Shown here: positions 23,000 to 35,289 of the stretch, piece after piece
Layout: each line of letters begins with the position of its first letter
How positions within the stretch are numbered: the first letter of the stretch is position 1
DNA from: Bettongia penicillata ogilbyi
Lineage: Eukaryota > Chordata > Mammalia > Diprotodontia > Potoroidae
Assembly (NCBI GenBank): GCA_023548195.1
Contig: JAJHZJ010000014.1
Span: 12,128,718-12,192,717, forward strand
Direction of reading: 5' to 3'
DNA: 64,000 nucleotides
The notes under the pieces: generated by a model
The model's input: the letters and a program-made list of their open reading frames with translations, nothing else
The model's database searches: none
What the model was told of the DNA's origin: nothing
Translations under genes and position numbers: made by a program

Positions 23000-23090
23000 T
23001 TGTGTTTTTCCTTTATTCTCAAAGAAGACCATAACATCAGGATGATGACATGACTTGCACTGGCTATGATATGAGTGAGCCAGTAAAGAA
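23000..23090 (-). mobile_element. RTE-tailed SINE, 3' fragment, antisense
   Basis: Short match to the SINE tail (ttcctttattctcaaagaagaccataacatcaggatgatgacatgacttgca). Only the 3' end is present. Confidence 0.75.
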
Positions 23091-23724
23091 TTAGAAGTTA
23101 AGGGATGTCCATCAACTGGGGACTAGCAGAACAAGTTGTGGTATGTCACTATGCTGCAATACTATTGTGTCATAAGAAACGATGTGTTGAATGCTCTCAG
23201 AAAAACCTGGAAAACTTGTATGGGCTAAAGCAAAGTGAAATGTACTGTGTACAAAATAATATCAATATTGCAAGATGATCTGCTATGAATGACTTAGCTA
23301 TTCTCAGCAAAAGAACTGTCCAACTCTGAGAGTCTTACTATGAAAAATGCTACCCATTCCCAGAGAAAGAGTTGAATACAGATCGAAACATACTTTTTAA
23401 TTTTTTTTTCCCTTGAGGTTTTTTTTTTTCACAACATGACTATTATGGATATGTTTTGCATGGTCTCACATATATAACCTATGTGGTATTGCTCGCCACT
23501 TCAATGAAGGGGATTGGGGAGGAAGGGAGAGAATTTGGAAATCAAAGTTTTCAAAACAAATGTTAAAAAAATTGTTTTATCCAACTGGAGAAAAATTAAA
23601 ACAATAATAGTTAAAAATAAATTTAAAAACAAAAAAATTGCTTCCCCCTTTTCTGTAGCAGTACTCAGGAGACGTCCAACAACCCGGAATCTTTGGCCAG
23701 AGAAAATAATATAGTGTTCTGCAG

Positions 23725-26396
23725 CAAACAGAAGAATAATAATGAAAGGGGTGAACTCACCTCCAATGAGGAGGAAATTAAAACAATAATTAGAAATTAT
23801 TTTCCCCAACTTTATGCCCACAAATTCGATAATCTAAATAAGATGGATGAATATTTTAAAAAATACAAATTGCCCAGATTAACAGAAGAGGAAATTGAAT
23901 ACTTAAACAACCCCATCTCAGAAAAAGAAATTGAACAAGCCATCAATGAACTCCCCAGGAAAAAATCTCCAGGACCAGATGGATTCACAAGTGAATTCTA
24001 TCAAACCTTTAAAGAACAGTTAATTCCAATACTATATAGACTATTTGGGAAAATTGGGGAAGAAGGAGTACTCCCAAATTCTTTCTATGATACAAATATG
24101 GTTTTGATACCCAAGCCAGGAAGAGATAAAACAGAAAAAGAAAATTATAGACCAATTTCTCTAATGAATATAGATGCAAAAATTTTCAACAAGATTTTAG
24201 CAAAACGAATACAGCATCTTATCAAGAGAATAATACATTATGATCAGGTAGGTTTCATACCAGGAATGCAGGGCTGGTTCAATATTAGGAAAACTATTAG
24301 CATTATCAATCATATCAACAACAAAACCAACAAAAACCACATGATTATCTCAATTGATGCAGAAAAAGCTTTTGACAAAATACAACACTCATTCCTATTA
24401 AAAACACTGGAGAACATAGGAATAAAGGGAACTTTCCATAAAATAATAAGCAGTATCTACCTAAAACCTTCAGAAAGCATTATATGCAATGGAGATAAGC
24501 TAGAGGCATTTCCAATAAGGTCAGGGGTGAAACAAGGATGCCCATTATCAGCATTATTATTCAATATGGTACTAGAAATGTTAGCGGTAGCAATTAGACA
24601 AGATAAAGAAATTGAAGGAATAAAAATAGCCAAAGAAGAAACTAAGTTATCACTCTTTGCAGATGATATGATGATATATTTAGAGAATCCCAGAGATTCA
24701 AGTAAAAAACTACTTGAAATAATAAACAACTTTGGCAAAGTTGCAGGTTACAAAATAAGCCCACATAAATCTTCTGCATTCCTATATATTAGCAACAAAG
24801 TCCAACACCAAGAGATAGAAAGAGAAATCCCATTTAAAGCTAGAGTAGACACTATAAAATACTTAGGAGTTTACCTGCCAAAACAAACCCAGGGATTATA
24901 TGAACACAATTACAAGACACTTTTTGCACAAATAAGTCAGATTTAAGTAAGTGGAAAAACATCAGTTGTTCATGGGTAGGCCGAGCTAATATAATAAAAA
25001 TGACAAATCTACCTAAATTAATCTACTTATTTAGTGCCATACCAATTAAACTATCAGATAATTATTTTCTAGAGCTGCATAAAATAATATCAAAATTCAT
25101 TTGGAAAAACAAAAGGTCCAGAATATCAAAGGGACTAATGAAAAGAAATGCTTGGGAAGGTGGCCTAGCGCTACCAGACCTCAAATTGTATTATAAAGTA
25201 GCAGTTATCAAAACCACTTGGTATTGGCTAAGAAACAGAGGGGTAGACAAATGGAATAGGCTTGGCACTCAAGACACAGTAGGCAAGGAATATAGCAACC
25301 TCCTGTTTGATAAACCCAAAGATCCCAGCTTCTGGGATAAGAATTCATTGTTCGACAAAAATTGCTGGGAAAACTGGTTAACTGTGTGGCGGAAATTAGG
25401 CATAGACCCATGCCTGACACCGCACACAAGAATAAAGTCCAAATGGGTACATGATTTAGGTATAAAGATTGATACCATGAATAAACTGGAGAAGCAAGGT
25501 ATAGTGTATTTATCAGATTTATGGAGAGGGGGAGAATTTTTTTCTAAAGAAACAATAGAAAGCATTATGAAATGCAAGATGGATAATTTTGATTATTTTA
25601 AACTGAAAAGTTTTTGCACAACCAAACACAATGCAACCAAAATTCGGAGGGATGTAGTAAATTGGGAAAAAATTTTTACAGCTAAGCTCGGGAATAAAGG
25701 CCTCATGTCTAGACTATATAGAGAACTGACTCAAATATAAACCATCCAAGTCATTCCCCAATTGATAAATGGTCAAAGGATATGAACAGGCAATTTTCAG
25801 GGGAAGAAATCAAAGATATCTATAATCATATGAAAAAGTGCTCTAAATCACTATTGATTAGAGAGATGCAAATCAAAACAACTCTGAGGTACCACATCAC
25901 ACCTGTAAGATTGGCAAACATGACAGAAGAAGAAAATGATAAATGCTGGAGAGGATGTGGGAGAGTTGGAACACTAATTCATTGTTGGTGGAGCTGTGAG
26001 ATCATCCAACCCTTCTGGAGAACGGTTTGGAACTATGCCCGAAGGGCTACAAAAATGTGCATACCCTTTGACCCAGAAATATCGCTACTAGGATTGCATC
26101 CCCAAGAGATTATAAAAATGGGAAAGGGTCCCACGTGTACAAAAATATTTATAGCAGCACTCTTTGTGGTAGCCAAAAACTGGAAGTCAAGGGGATGCCC
26201 ATCAATTGGGGAATGGCTGAATAAATTATGGTATATGAATGTAATGGAGTACTATTGTGCCATAAGAAATGATGAACAAGAAGACTTCAGGGAGGCCTGG
26301 AAGGACTTATACGATCTGATGCTGAGCAAAAGGAGCAGAACCAGGAGAACTTTGTGCACAGCAACAACCACAGTGTGCGAGAGTTTTTTCTGGTAG
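23725..26396 (+). pseudogene. L1 ORF2p (RT region), truncated and frame-broken
   Basis: L1 ORF2p makes cDNA from the element RNA at a nicked genomic site. RT motifs are clear: the N-terminal RT block [18 protein letters not shown] (about 24,147), motif [11 protein letters not shown] (about 24,350), motif [16 protein letters not shown] (about 24,530) and the catalytic FADD (24,656-24,667). The first frame runs to 24,946, where a one-base deletion near 24,935 (compare the copy at 6,310) shifts it. The second part (25,000-25,740) and third part (to 26,396, with the Cys-rich CWRGCGRVGTLIHCWWSCEII block at about 25,945) lie in other frames. The endonuclease domain is missing. The upstream ATG at 23,693 is in flanking DNA and is not the native start. 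It cannot encode a full working protein. Confidence 0.88.
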
Positions 26397-26810
26397 ACTT
26401 GGAACTTTGTAATAACACAAGAACTTACTGAGAAAAAAAAAAAGTCCTAATGTCGGTCATCTAAGGCAAAATGCCTTCCACACTCAGAGAAAGAAATGTG
26501 GAAGTCACTTGCAGAATGTAGCAGATCATGTTTGTGTGTGGGTGGGTTTCAGTGTGTTATGTGTTGATTTGTTATATGATTTCTTCCATTTATTTTAGTT
26601 CGACTACGTAGCATGAATATAGTGAAAATGTGCTCAATAGGAAAGTATATGTAGAACCTAAACAGAATTGTATGCTGTCATGGGGAGGGAGGGGGGTATT
26701 GGAGGAAGGGTAGGGGGGATAAAATCTTAACTTTAAGGAAATGATTGTAAAACATTAAAAAAAATTAAAAAAAATAACGGAAAAAAAAACAAAAACAAAA
26801 AACAAAAAAA
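23725..26810 (+). mobile_element. 5'-truncated young L1
   Basis: The element is truncated at its 5' end inside ORF2, just upstream of the RT domain. The endonuclease domain and all of ORF1 are absent. It continues through the RT, the C-terminal region, a 3' UTR with a G-rich run (about 26,685-26,720) and an A-rich tail ending near 26,808. It is the least decayed L1 in the window and sits inside the older L1 tail at 23,640, so it is a nested, later insertion. Confidence 0.9.
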
Positions 26811-27359
26811 TCATGCGAGGATTACAACTAGGTCCCTTTTATTTTTCTCTTGGATATTTGGTTCGGGGACTGGATTGCTAACTGACTCCAATAACTACCA
26901 GGACAGTATAAAGACCAGGGTCTATCAAGGGGGAAGCCTCTCCAGGTCAGAAACTAAGTCTTTTTTTTTTTTCACTCTGAAACTTTTGACTCATAAAGCA
27001 TTCTGTTCCCATCATGTAACATTTCATTTTCCTTTCAGCTATTCATATAAATGGCTGTAGAAGTTGTAGTATGAATACAACTGCAAACTTCCCTCTACTT
27101 TTTAAAATAAGTAACATAGCCTTGCTAGCAAACATCAGGTAGGAGATACTCACAACCTCTAGAGGAACTTCATTCTAGCTTTGAATAGCTTTAATTCTTA
27201 GAAAGTTTTTCTTTAAAGTGAGACAGAGGCACAATAGGAGTTTCCAACTTAGCTACAAATGTTTACATTATCTATCCTTATATCTCACTGTGAAAGTGTG
27301 GTGAGACTGTTTATGATATCAAATCTTGGGAACTAGTAAATTGTTTATTGCCATGGATC
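26811..27359. other. No gene recognised
   Basis: No exon or RSS pair seen. A lone CACTGTG at about 27,289-27,295 has no nonamer at 12 or 23 bp and no partner heptamer. Confidence 0.5.
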
Positions 27360-28085
27360 CTGGAAACTAATATCCTTTTTTAAATTTAATTAATTTTTTT
27401 GATTTCAGTTTTCAACCTTCATTTCCATAAATCCTAAATTTTCTCCCCCTCCTGCTCCCCTCCCTCCTCGGGACAGTTTACAATCTTAAGTGGGTTCTAC
27501 CCATACATTCTCATTAAAGGCATTTTCCTATTAGTTGTGTTTCATGGAAAAATTAAACAAATGGGAGAAATCATGAGAAAAAATAAAGCACAAGAGAAAA
27601 TGGTCTGTTTCATTCTGTGTTCCAATTTCATAGTTCATTCGCTACATGTGGATGGCATTATACCTCAAGAGTCCTTTAGAAATTTTTTAGGTCCTTGCAT
27701 TGCTGTGAAGGGCTTAGTCTGTCAGAAACAGTCCTCATACCCTGTGACTGTTACTGTGTATAATGTTCTCCTGGTTCTGCTCATTTCACTCAGCATCAGT
27801 TCATATACAGCTTTCCAGGTTTTTCTGAAGTCCAACTGTTTGTTATTTCTTATAGCAAAATAGTATTCCATTATGTTCATATACCACAACTTGTTCAGCT
27901 ATTCCCCAGTTGATTGACATTCCCTCTACTTCCAGTTCTTGGCTATGATAAAAAAAAAGTTACTATAAATATATTTGTACATGTGGAACCTTTTATGATC
28001 TCTTTGGGATACAGTCCTAGAAGCAATATTGCTGGATCAAAGGGTATGCATATTTTTGAAGTTTTTTGGGCATCTGGGAACTAAT
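27360..28085 (-). mobile_element. Antisense L1 3' end
   Basis: The minus strand reads as an L1 3' terminus: the A/T-rich tail lies at 27,360-27,420, then the UTR with a purine-rich run ('gaggaggga' region at about 27,450), then ORF2 end blocks equivalent to 'atggaatactattttgc' and 'tcccaaagagatcat'. It is 5'-truncated near 28,085. Confidence 0.8.
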
Positions 28086-28194
28086 ATTTTAAAAAGAAAA
28101 CTAATCTACTTTATATACAATTGACTAGAGGCTTGATTGATTGTATTCCCTTCATTTTCAGAGGAAACAGTGCTTCCACTTAACCATTTACTAT

Positions 28195-28545
28195 AGAATG
28201 CTAGGTGGTGCACTGGATAGAAGACCAGTGCAGGAGTCAAGAGGACCTGAGTTCAAATCTCACCTCAGACACTTAACACTCACCAGCTGTGTGATCTTGG
28301 GAAAACACTCACTAGCTGTGTGATCTTGGGCAAGTCACTTAATCCCAATTGCCTCATCCTGGGTCATCTCCAGTCATCTTGATGAATATCTGGTCACTGG
28401 ATTCAGATGGCCTGGCAGAAAAGTGAGGCTGGTGACCTGCAGAGCCCTCCCTCACTCAAAACAAAGTCAAGTGCAAGTCATGTCATTATTTCTCTGATTG
28501 CATGGTCTTCTTTGGCAATGAAGAATGAACACACATACTATAGAA
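28195..28545 (+). mobile_element. RTE-tailed SINE, near full length
   Basis: A tRNA-derived head ('ctaggtggtgcactggatag', 'gagttcaaatctcacctcagacact') is followed by a body with the segment 'ctgtgtgatcttggg' duplicated (28,290 and 28,316). The tail is 'catctccagtcatcttgatgaatatctggtcactgga ... aagtcatgtcattatttctctgattgcatggtcttctttggcaatgaag'. It shows no coding capacity. Confidence 0.85.
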
Positions 28546-29334
28546 CAGTTTTTACAAAGGAATGTTTGCTTCAGAGATACAGGAAGAAAAAAATATAAAT
28601 ACCTCAAGACATAATTCCCTTTCTACAACTTTAGTCTGAGGGATGGGGGATTTAGACTCGTAATTTATCTCAGTTTCTATATAACACAGATCCTACCAAG
28701 TTCATGTCACAAGGTGGCATGCCCATTGGATAAGGCTGTGTTTCAGTTGTTGATGAGACACGTTCACAAAAGTCAAGTCACACCTGTGAGTCACCCTTTT
28801 TCTCCTTATGGCTGTGTTAGCTTCAAATAAGAACTGTATATTTAGTGAGGGATACTTCTGGACCTTTTGGATTCATTAGATTGTAATCTAAAATCCCTTT
28901 ACCTAGAAGAAGAAAAAAAGAAAGACAAGGCCAAAAACTCACACCCATTTTTAGGGGCCTCTGGGAAGTGGGGTGGTAGAAAAGTCCTTAAAACCTTTCT
29001 CCTTAAACGATGGTCCTCTCATGAGTGAAGGAATCACCTCTGGATTCAAATGCAGTAAAAAGATAGCTAGAGCTGACTTAGGTATTTGCAAAAATGCCAA
29101 AGATTCTGTCTACACATTCAGTGAAAAAACTCTGCTCCAGTCATTTGAAAGGCCAACCAGAGCCAGTTCTAGAATATTCACATGTATTCCAGTCATCACA
29201 ATCTTCTTGGAAGAGTTTTTTTTCCATACACAGATGCCATCGGTAGCAAGTTGATGATGGGGGTCTGCATATGTACTAGAACTCCATTATATTATGAAGT
29301 CAAGAGTCAAGAAAAAATTGAATGGAGTTGTCAA
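28546..29334. other. No gene recognised
   Basis: The short open frame at 28,973-29,254 shows no domain or splice context. Probably unique intergenic sequence. Confidence 0.45.
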
Positions 29335-30150
29335 TTAGTCAAAAAAAAATATGTGTTTACTATGTGCTGGACACTCTAAATACTTGGGGAAAGAACACAT
29401 ACAAAAAGGGCAAAAATAGGATCCCTGCCCTCAAAAGTTCATCTTCTATGGAAGGAGACAATATGGAAACAACTATGTATGTGCAAGGTGGACATAAAGT
29501 AGATGAAAAGTAAATCAGGGAATTCACACCCCCATAAGGTAGGGGTGAGGAGACTGATAAGAATCATTTCAAGAAAGCTCTCTTGCAGAAAGTGAAATTG
29601 GAACTAAGTCTTGAAAAAAGCCTGGAAAGCCAGAAATCTGAGCCGAGGAGGAAGAGTATTGCAGGCATGGGGGCATCAAGCAAAAATGAAAGATAGAGAT
29701 GAAATGTCAAAATTTAGGGAGGTCGATGTTGCTAGATTAGAGACTATGTGGAGGAAAGTAAGTTATAAGAATACTGGAAAGACACGATATTATATTTGAC
29801 CTGGAGGTAATAGGAAACTGGAGTTTATTGAATAAGATAATAGTTTGGTCATAACTGTGCTTTAGGAAGATGACTTTAGCATCTGCTAGAGGATAGACTA
29901 GAGTGGTGAAATGAGGCAAAAAAGACCAATCAGAAGACTGTTACAATAATATATATTTGGGGCAATTAGAGCCTATACTAGAGTGGTAAATGACTGGGGA
30001 GAAGGGAATATCCAATAGTGGATGTTGTAAAGATAGAAATCATCAGATATGGTAGCAAATTGTACATATGGTGTGAAAGTGAAAGAGGAGCTTAAAACGT
30101 GTGACTAGGGCAATGTTGATGCTCTGACAAAAACAGAGAAGTTAAGAAGA
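29335..30150 (+). repeat. Dispersed repeat (same family as 12,905-13,860)
   Basis: The block order matches the 13 kb copy: 'gtgtttactatgtgctggacact', 'tgccctcaaaagttcatcttct', 'tgaaaaaagcctggaaagcc', 'ctggaggtaataggaaactggagtttattgaataag', 'tagaggatagactagagtgg'. Family name not assigned. Confidence 0.6.
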
Positions 30151-30171
30151 AAGAAGAGTTTTTGGGGAAGG

Positions 30172-30405
30172 GAAAATGAAGTATTTATATAGCACCTTCT
30201 GTGTTCCAGGCATTGTACTAAGTGTTTATAAATATTATCTGCTTTGATTGTTACAATAACACTGTGGTACAATTATCTCCCGTTGAGGACTTAAGGAAAC
30301 TGAGGCAGGTAAGTGATTTCAGTCACACAGCCCCTAAGTACTGAGACTAGATTTGAACTTTAGCCTTCCTCAGGCCCAGGACTCTACCTAGCTGCCTTAT
30401 GAGGA
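30172..30405 (+). mobile_element. MIR-type SINE
   Basis: It has the typical MIR run: 'tttatatagcaccttctgtgttccaggc', 'attatctc...gaggacttaaggaaactgaggcag', 'taagtgatttcagtcacacagc', and 'ctctacctagctgcc' at the end. Confidence 0.75.
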
Positions 30406-30599
30406 GTCAGGCACTCAAAGTGGATCAAGTTTGGGAAAGGTCTCTGGAGCACTGGGGAATTCCCTGTAGCGACTAGATCAGAGGCAGATAACCTAAATCA
30501 AGAGCCTTCTCCCTGATAAGTCTCTGAAGGATTAGAGCAGAATTTTTGTTTCCTTCCAGGGAGCAGGGGAAGAAGGGAATAGGGGAGATTCCTGAGCCC

Positions 30600-31495
30600 T
30601 TGGATGAATTTAAAACATTTACATTCTTTCTCTCTTTTAAATTTTATTTTGAACTTAAATAACAAAACATATTTCATTATATGCCACAGAAGACAAAAAA
30701 AAGAGATTTTATTAAATCGGGTTTCCATTTTATAAAACTTACTTTTTCACATGTTGCTTACAAAATTTTTCTGTATGTGCTTCCTTCTGAACTTCCTCCC
30801 TTCTGTGCATTGTAAAATGCTTTAAGGACTCTCTTTTTTTCTTCTTGCATTAATACTGGTAAATACCAATTACTATTGGAGAAAAAGAAAAAAAAAATCT
30901 AATGAATCAGCACAGAAAGGTAAAACAAATCTATGCAGTCATCATGCCCATATGTCTCTTTCTGAACCTTGAAACCACCACCACTTTGTCAAGAGGTAAA
31001 TAATCTGATTCATCACAGGTCTTGCAAGATCTAATTAGTCATTGCATTCATCAAGGTTTTTAAGTCTTTTGTGGTTGTCTTTCTTTATGATGCTCTCAGA
31101 TATCAATTGTTAATCAGCTCACTTTGCTCTGCATTAGTTAATACTAGCCAAGAATCTCTGCAACTCTCTCCTTATAGGTAAATAATATTCCATTACATTT
31201 ATATAACATAATGTTATTCTGCCTTTCCATATTGAAAAGCACACCATCCCCTTGGATTTTGCTTCTTCGTTTTCTTTTTCTCATCAGTCTCATCCTTCTA
31301 TCAGCCTTTCAGGACCAAGAAATTTTTTTTGCTTATGACTATTCCTTTTTTGGCATTATCGTTCCTTTTACCATGCTTCCCCATATACTCATTTATTTCC
31401 CTATTCAATTTGATGTATTTCTACACCAGACTCTATATATGTATTCAACTCCCCTTTGTCTGCCAGGTCTGTGTCAACTTCTCCCCACCCCTTCC
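30600..31495 (-). mobile_element. Probable antisense L1 remnants (low certainty)
   Basis: Pieces such as 'taggtaaataatattccattacatttatataacataatgttattctgcc' (31,175-31,230) read on the minus strand like an L1 ORF2 C-terminus. The rest is T-rich and not confidently placed. The hydrophobic open frame at 31,211-31,534 follows from T-rich antisense L1 and is not a gene. Confidence 0.4.
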
Positions 31496-31499
31496 TCCA

Positions 31500-31765
31500 T
31501 GCTTATCTCACCTCAGACTCTTGACACTCACTAACTGTGTGACCTTGGGTAAATCACTTGACCCCAATTGAGTCATTCTGGGTCGTCTCCAGTCATCCTG
31601 ATGAATATCTGGTCACTGGATTCAGATGGCTCTGGAGGAGAAGTGAGGCTGGTGACCTGCACAACCCTCTCTCACTCAAAAACAAAGTCAAGAGCAAATC
31701 ATGTCATCATTTCTCTGATGGAATGGTCTTCTTCGGCAACAAAGGACGAACACACACTTTGGGGG
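31500..31765 (+). mobile_element. RTE-tailed SINE, head truncated
   Basis: The copy starts within the body ('cacctcagactcttgacactcac') and runs through 'gatgaatatctggtcactggattcagatggctctgg' to 'ttcttcggcaacaaaggacgaacacaca'. Confidence 0.85.
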
Positions 31766-32470
31766 TTCATTTCAGTAGGTGATCAGTGAATTTTTCTCTA
31801 CATATGGTTTTTGTTTATTATTTTATTGTAGAGATATTTTTTTTTAATGAGACATTCAATTCAGTGAATTTTAAATTAAATCTCCTTGATATCTTGTTAA
31901 GGTTAGTTGGTTTTTTACATTATATATTTTCTTCTGTATTTTCTTGTTTTAATTTTGATGTGATTTTTTTATTGTCTCTTGGAATAACTGGTTTCTGTTT
32001 GGCTTCTTGTTTTCAGGGAGTCCATTACTTGGGTCAGGTTTAGCACTTTTCATTCTAAACTATTTATTCTCCTCCTGATTCTTTCCTAAATATCTTTTTT
32101 TTAAATCTCTTGCTCCGTTTCTTTGATTCTGTGCTTGCAAGACACATAGGGTGAGTCTCTCTTTCCAGACATCTAGTTCATTGTTTTCTTTAATTTACTC
32201 GACAGTCCAACTTTAGTAGCTTGATTGAGGTTTCACCCCAGGGCCAGTTTTCAACTCAAATCAACAGTTTACTAAGCACTTACTCTGTGCCAGGCATTTT
32301 ATTAAATATTTAGAATAAGAAAAAAGACAAAATGGCAACAAAAATAGACCCTGCTCTCTAGGAACTCACACTGTAATGCAAACAGCTATATACAAGCAAA
32401 ATATATAATAACAGCTAATATTTATTTAGCACTTTAAAGTTTTCAAAATGATTTATAAACTTTGTCTCAT
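31766..32470. other. T-rich and repeat-derived sequence, no gene
   Basis: 31,780-32,220 is T-rich, possibly antisense transposon sequence. 32,262-32,400 has a 'tactaagcacttactctgtgccaggc' repeat start like the 12.9 kb family. 32,405-32,470 looks MIR-like and is cut by the HAL1 insertion, resuming at 35,236. Confidence 0.45.
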
Positions 32471-35235
32471 GGGGAGAGAAGCCAAGATGGTGGAGTAGAA
32501 AGACACACATACGCTAGCTTCCAAACGCACAGCCCATAAATTATCTTTAAAGAGGAACTCCTGACAAGTTTTGGAGCAGAGGAAGCCCCAGAAACACTGA
32601 GTGGAGGAGATTTCTGTTCCAGAAATGGAACCGGGGGTGCATCGAGCACCTGACCCATAGCGGAGCCCAGCCCTGCCCTGGGCGCGAGGCACCAAGAGGA
32701 GCAGATGTGAGCAGGCTTCAGGGACAGAATCTCCAGTGGCCGCCCCGTTCCCTTAATCCACGGGCAACAAAGTCAGTGAGAGGGCCTGTTAGGCTGGCCA
32801 AGAGGGGAGCGGGGTGTCACCATAATTCGGGCCCCATCGAGAGGCAGCTATGGACAGGGGCTCCCAAAGCAGACAGGAGCTTCTGTCCATTGTTGAAAGT
32901 CTCCACATAAACCCCCTGAGAGAAGTGAGCCTTGTGTGGCAGCCCTGCCCCTACTTGAGAACCTGAATTTAATCTTACATTGAATAGCATCCCTGTCCTC
33001 TCTGAAAGCCCTAAGGCTGGGGAGCAGCATTTGAATCTCAGACCCCAAGCACTAGCTGGGCATACCTGGGGGTGATATGGATGTGTAAAGGAATCTCAGA
33101 AGTCAAGTAACTAGCTGTAAAAATTCCCAGAAAAGGGAGAAAAAGTAAGACCATTGAAGGTTACTTTCTTGGTGAACAGATGTTTCCTCCTTTCCTTTCA
33201 GATGAGAAAGAACAACACTTACCATCAGGGAAAGACAGAGAAGCCAAGGCTTCTGTATCACAAACACCCAAAATAAATATTCAATAGGCATAGGCCATGG
33301 AAGAGCTCAAAAAAAGGATTTTGAAAATCAAGTTAGACAGGTGGAGGAAAAACTGGGAAGAGAAATGAGAGAGATGCAAGAAAAGCATGAAAAAATGGCC
33401 AATACATTGCTAAAGGAGACTGAAAAAAATGCTGAAGAAAATAACACCTTGAAAAATAGGCTAACTCAATTGGAAAAAGAGGTTCAAAAAGCCAATGAGG
33501 AGAAGAATGCCTTCAAAAGCAGAATTAGTCAAATGGAAAAGGAGGTTCAAAAGCTCCCTGAAGAAAATAGTTCTTTCAAAATTAGAATGGGACAGATGGA
33601 GGCTAATGACTTTATGAGAAACCAAGAAATCACAAAACAAAACCAAAAGAATGAAAAAAATGGAAGATAATGTGAAATATCTCTTTGGAAAAACAACTGA
33701 CCTGGAAAATAGATTCAGAAGAGACTATCTTAAAATGATGGGACTACCTGAAAGTCATGATCATAAACAGAGCCTAGACATCATCTTTCATGAAATTATC
33801 AAAAAAAATTGCCCTGATATTCTAGAACCAGAGGGCAAAATAAGTATTCAAGGAATCCACCGATCACAACCTGAAAGAGATCCAAAAAGAGAAATTCCTA
33901 GGAACATTGTGGCCAAATTACAGAATTCCCAGGTCAAGAAAAATATATTGCAAGCAGCTAGAAAAAAAAACATTCAAATATTGTGGAAATACAATCAGGA
34001 TAACACAAGATCTAGCAGCTTCTACATTAAGGGATCAAAGGGCATGGAATAGGATATTCCAGAAGTCAAAGGAACTAGGACTAAAACCAAGAATCACCCA
34101 CCCAGCAAAACTGAGTATAATACTTTAGGGTAAAAAATGGTGTTTCAATAAAATAGAGGACTTTCAAGCATTCCTGATGGAACGACCAGAGCTGAAAAGA
34201 AAATTTCACTTTGAAACACAAGAATGAGAAGAAGCATAAAAAAGTAAACAGCAAAGAGAAGTCATAAGGAACTTACTAAAATTGAGCTGTTTACATTCCT
34301 ACATGGAAAGACAATATTTGCAAATCTTGAAAATTTTCAGTATCTGGGTAGAGGGTGGGATCACACACACACACGCATGCATGCACACACACACACAGAG
34401 AGACAGATCACAAAGTGAATTGAATAGGATGCAATCATATCTTTAAAAAAAAATAAAGTTAATGGAGAGAGAGAATTGTAGTGGGAAGAGAGAGGGAGAA
34501 ATGGAATGGGGCAAGTTATCTCCCATAGAAGAGGGAGGCAGGAGATTTTTGGTGGAGGGAAAAAGAGGGGAACAGAGAGAAAAACATGAAGTTTACTCTC
34601 ATCACATTCGACTAAAGGAAGGAATAAAATGCACACTTATTTTGGCATGAAAACCTATGTCTTAATACAGAAATGTGGGGGACAAGGAGATAAGCAGGGT
34701 GAGGGGGATGATGGAAGGGAGGGCAATGGGAGGAGGGAGTAATTTGAAGTCAACACTCTTGGGGAGGGACAGGACAAAAAGAGAGAATAGAAGCAATAGG
34801 GGGCAGGACAGGATGGAGGGTAATAGAGTTAGTCTTACACAACACGACTATTATGGAAGTCATTTGAAAAACTACAAAAATATGGCCTATATTGAATTGC
34901 CTCCCTTCCCAGAGGTAATGGGTGTAGAGGAAGGGATGGGGAGAATTTGGAACTCAAAGTTTTAGGAACACCTGTTGAGCATTGTTCTTGCTAACAGGAA
35001 ATAAGAAATACAGGTAATGGGGAATAGAAAGTTATCTGGCCCAACAGGACAAAAGAGAAGACGGGGACAAGGGAAGGGAGGGATGATAGAAGAGAGGGCA
35101 GATTGGTGATAGGGGAAAATAGAATGCTCAGTGTATTGGGGTGGGGGAGGGGACAAATGGGGAGAAAATTTGGACCCCAAAATTTTGTGAAAATGAATGT
35201 AAAAAGTTAAATAAATAAATTTATTATTAAAAAAA
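32471..35235 (+). mobile_element. HAL1-type element, copy B, with target duplication
   Basis: The element starts GGGGAGAGAAGCCAAGATGG at 32,471 and ends in AAATAAATAAAT plus an A-run near 35,238. The sequence AAACTTTGTCTCAT just before the start recurs with one change (AAACTTCGTCTCAT) after the A-run, a target-site duplication that fixes both ends. The layout is a 5' region, a broken ORF1 (about 33,119-34,225), a CA patch and a purine-rich 3' region. The element is about 2.77 kb and contains no ORF2. Confidence 0.85.
33119..34225 (+). pseudogene. HAL1 ORF1p, copy B (broken)
   Basis: This aligns throughout with the open ORF1 of copy A. The start codon position reads ATT instead of ATG (about 33,121). 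A stop lies near 33,285, with frameshifts near 33,310-33,320 (an extra A), near 33,655 and near 33,965 (a long A-run). Coiled-coil, RRM-start and C-terminal blocks remain legible in separate frames. Not translatable as one protein. Confidence 0.8.
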
Positions 35236-35289
35236 AAACTTCGTCTCATTTTGCACTCACAAGAACCCTGGTGTTGTGCTTATTAATGC

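Larger units (their letters stand above)
21446..23660 (+). mobile_element. Old L1 ORF2/3' end, split by LTR and SINEs
   Basis: L1 ORF2 C-terminal sequence begins near 21,500 ('ttgataaatgatcaaa'). It resumes at about 22,035-22,390 after an LTR insert, and again at 23,098-23,640 after SINE inserts, ending in an A/T-rich tail. The order of blocks matches the younger copy at 25,750-26,760. No open frame is present. Confidence 0.7.

Noticed and set aside
26365..26385. CACAGTG in 'aaccacagtgtgcgagag' and again at about 39,410
   Set aside because: Both are the same position in L1 3' ends, so they are transposon sequence and not RSSs.
27289..27320. Lone perfect heptamer CACTGTG followed by aaagtgtggtgag
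   Set aside because: No nonamer at 12 or 23 bp and no opposite heptamer; chance match.
31211..31571. Hydrophobic open frame looking like a membrane protein
   Set aside because: Sequence is T-rich, partly antisense L1 and SINE; hydrophobicity follows from base composition.
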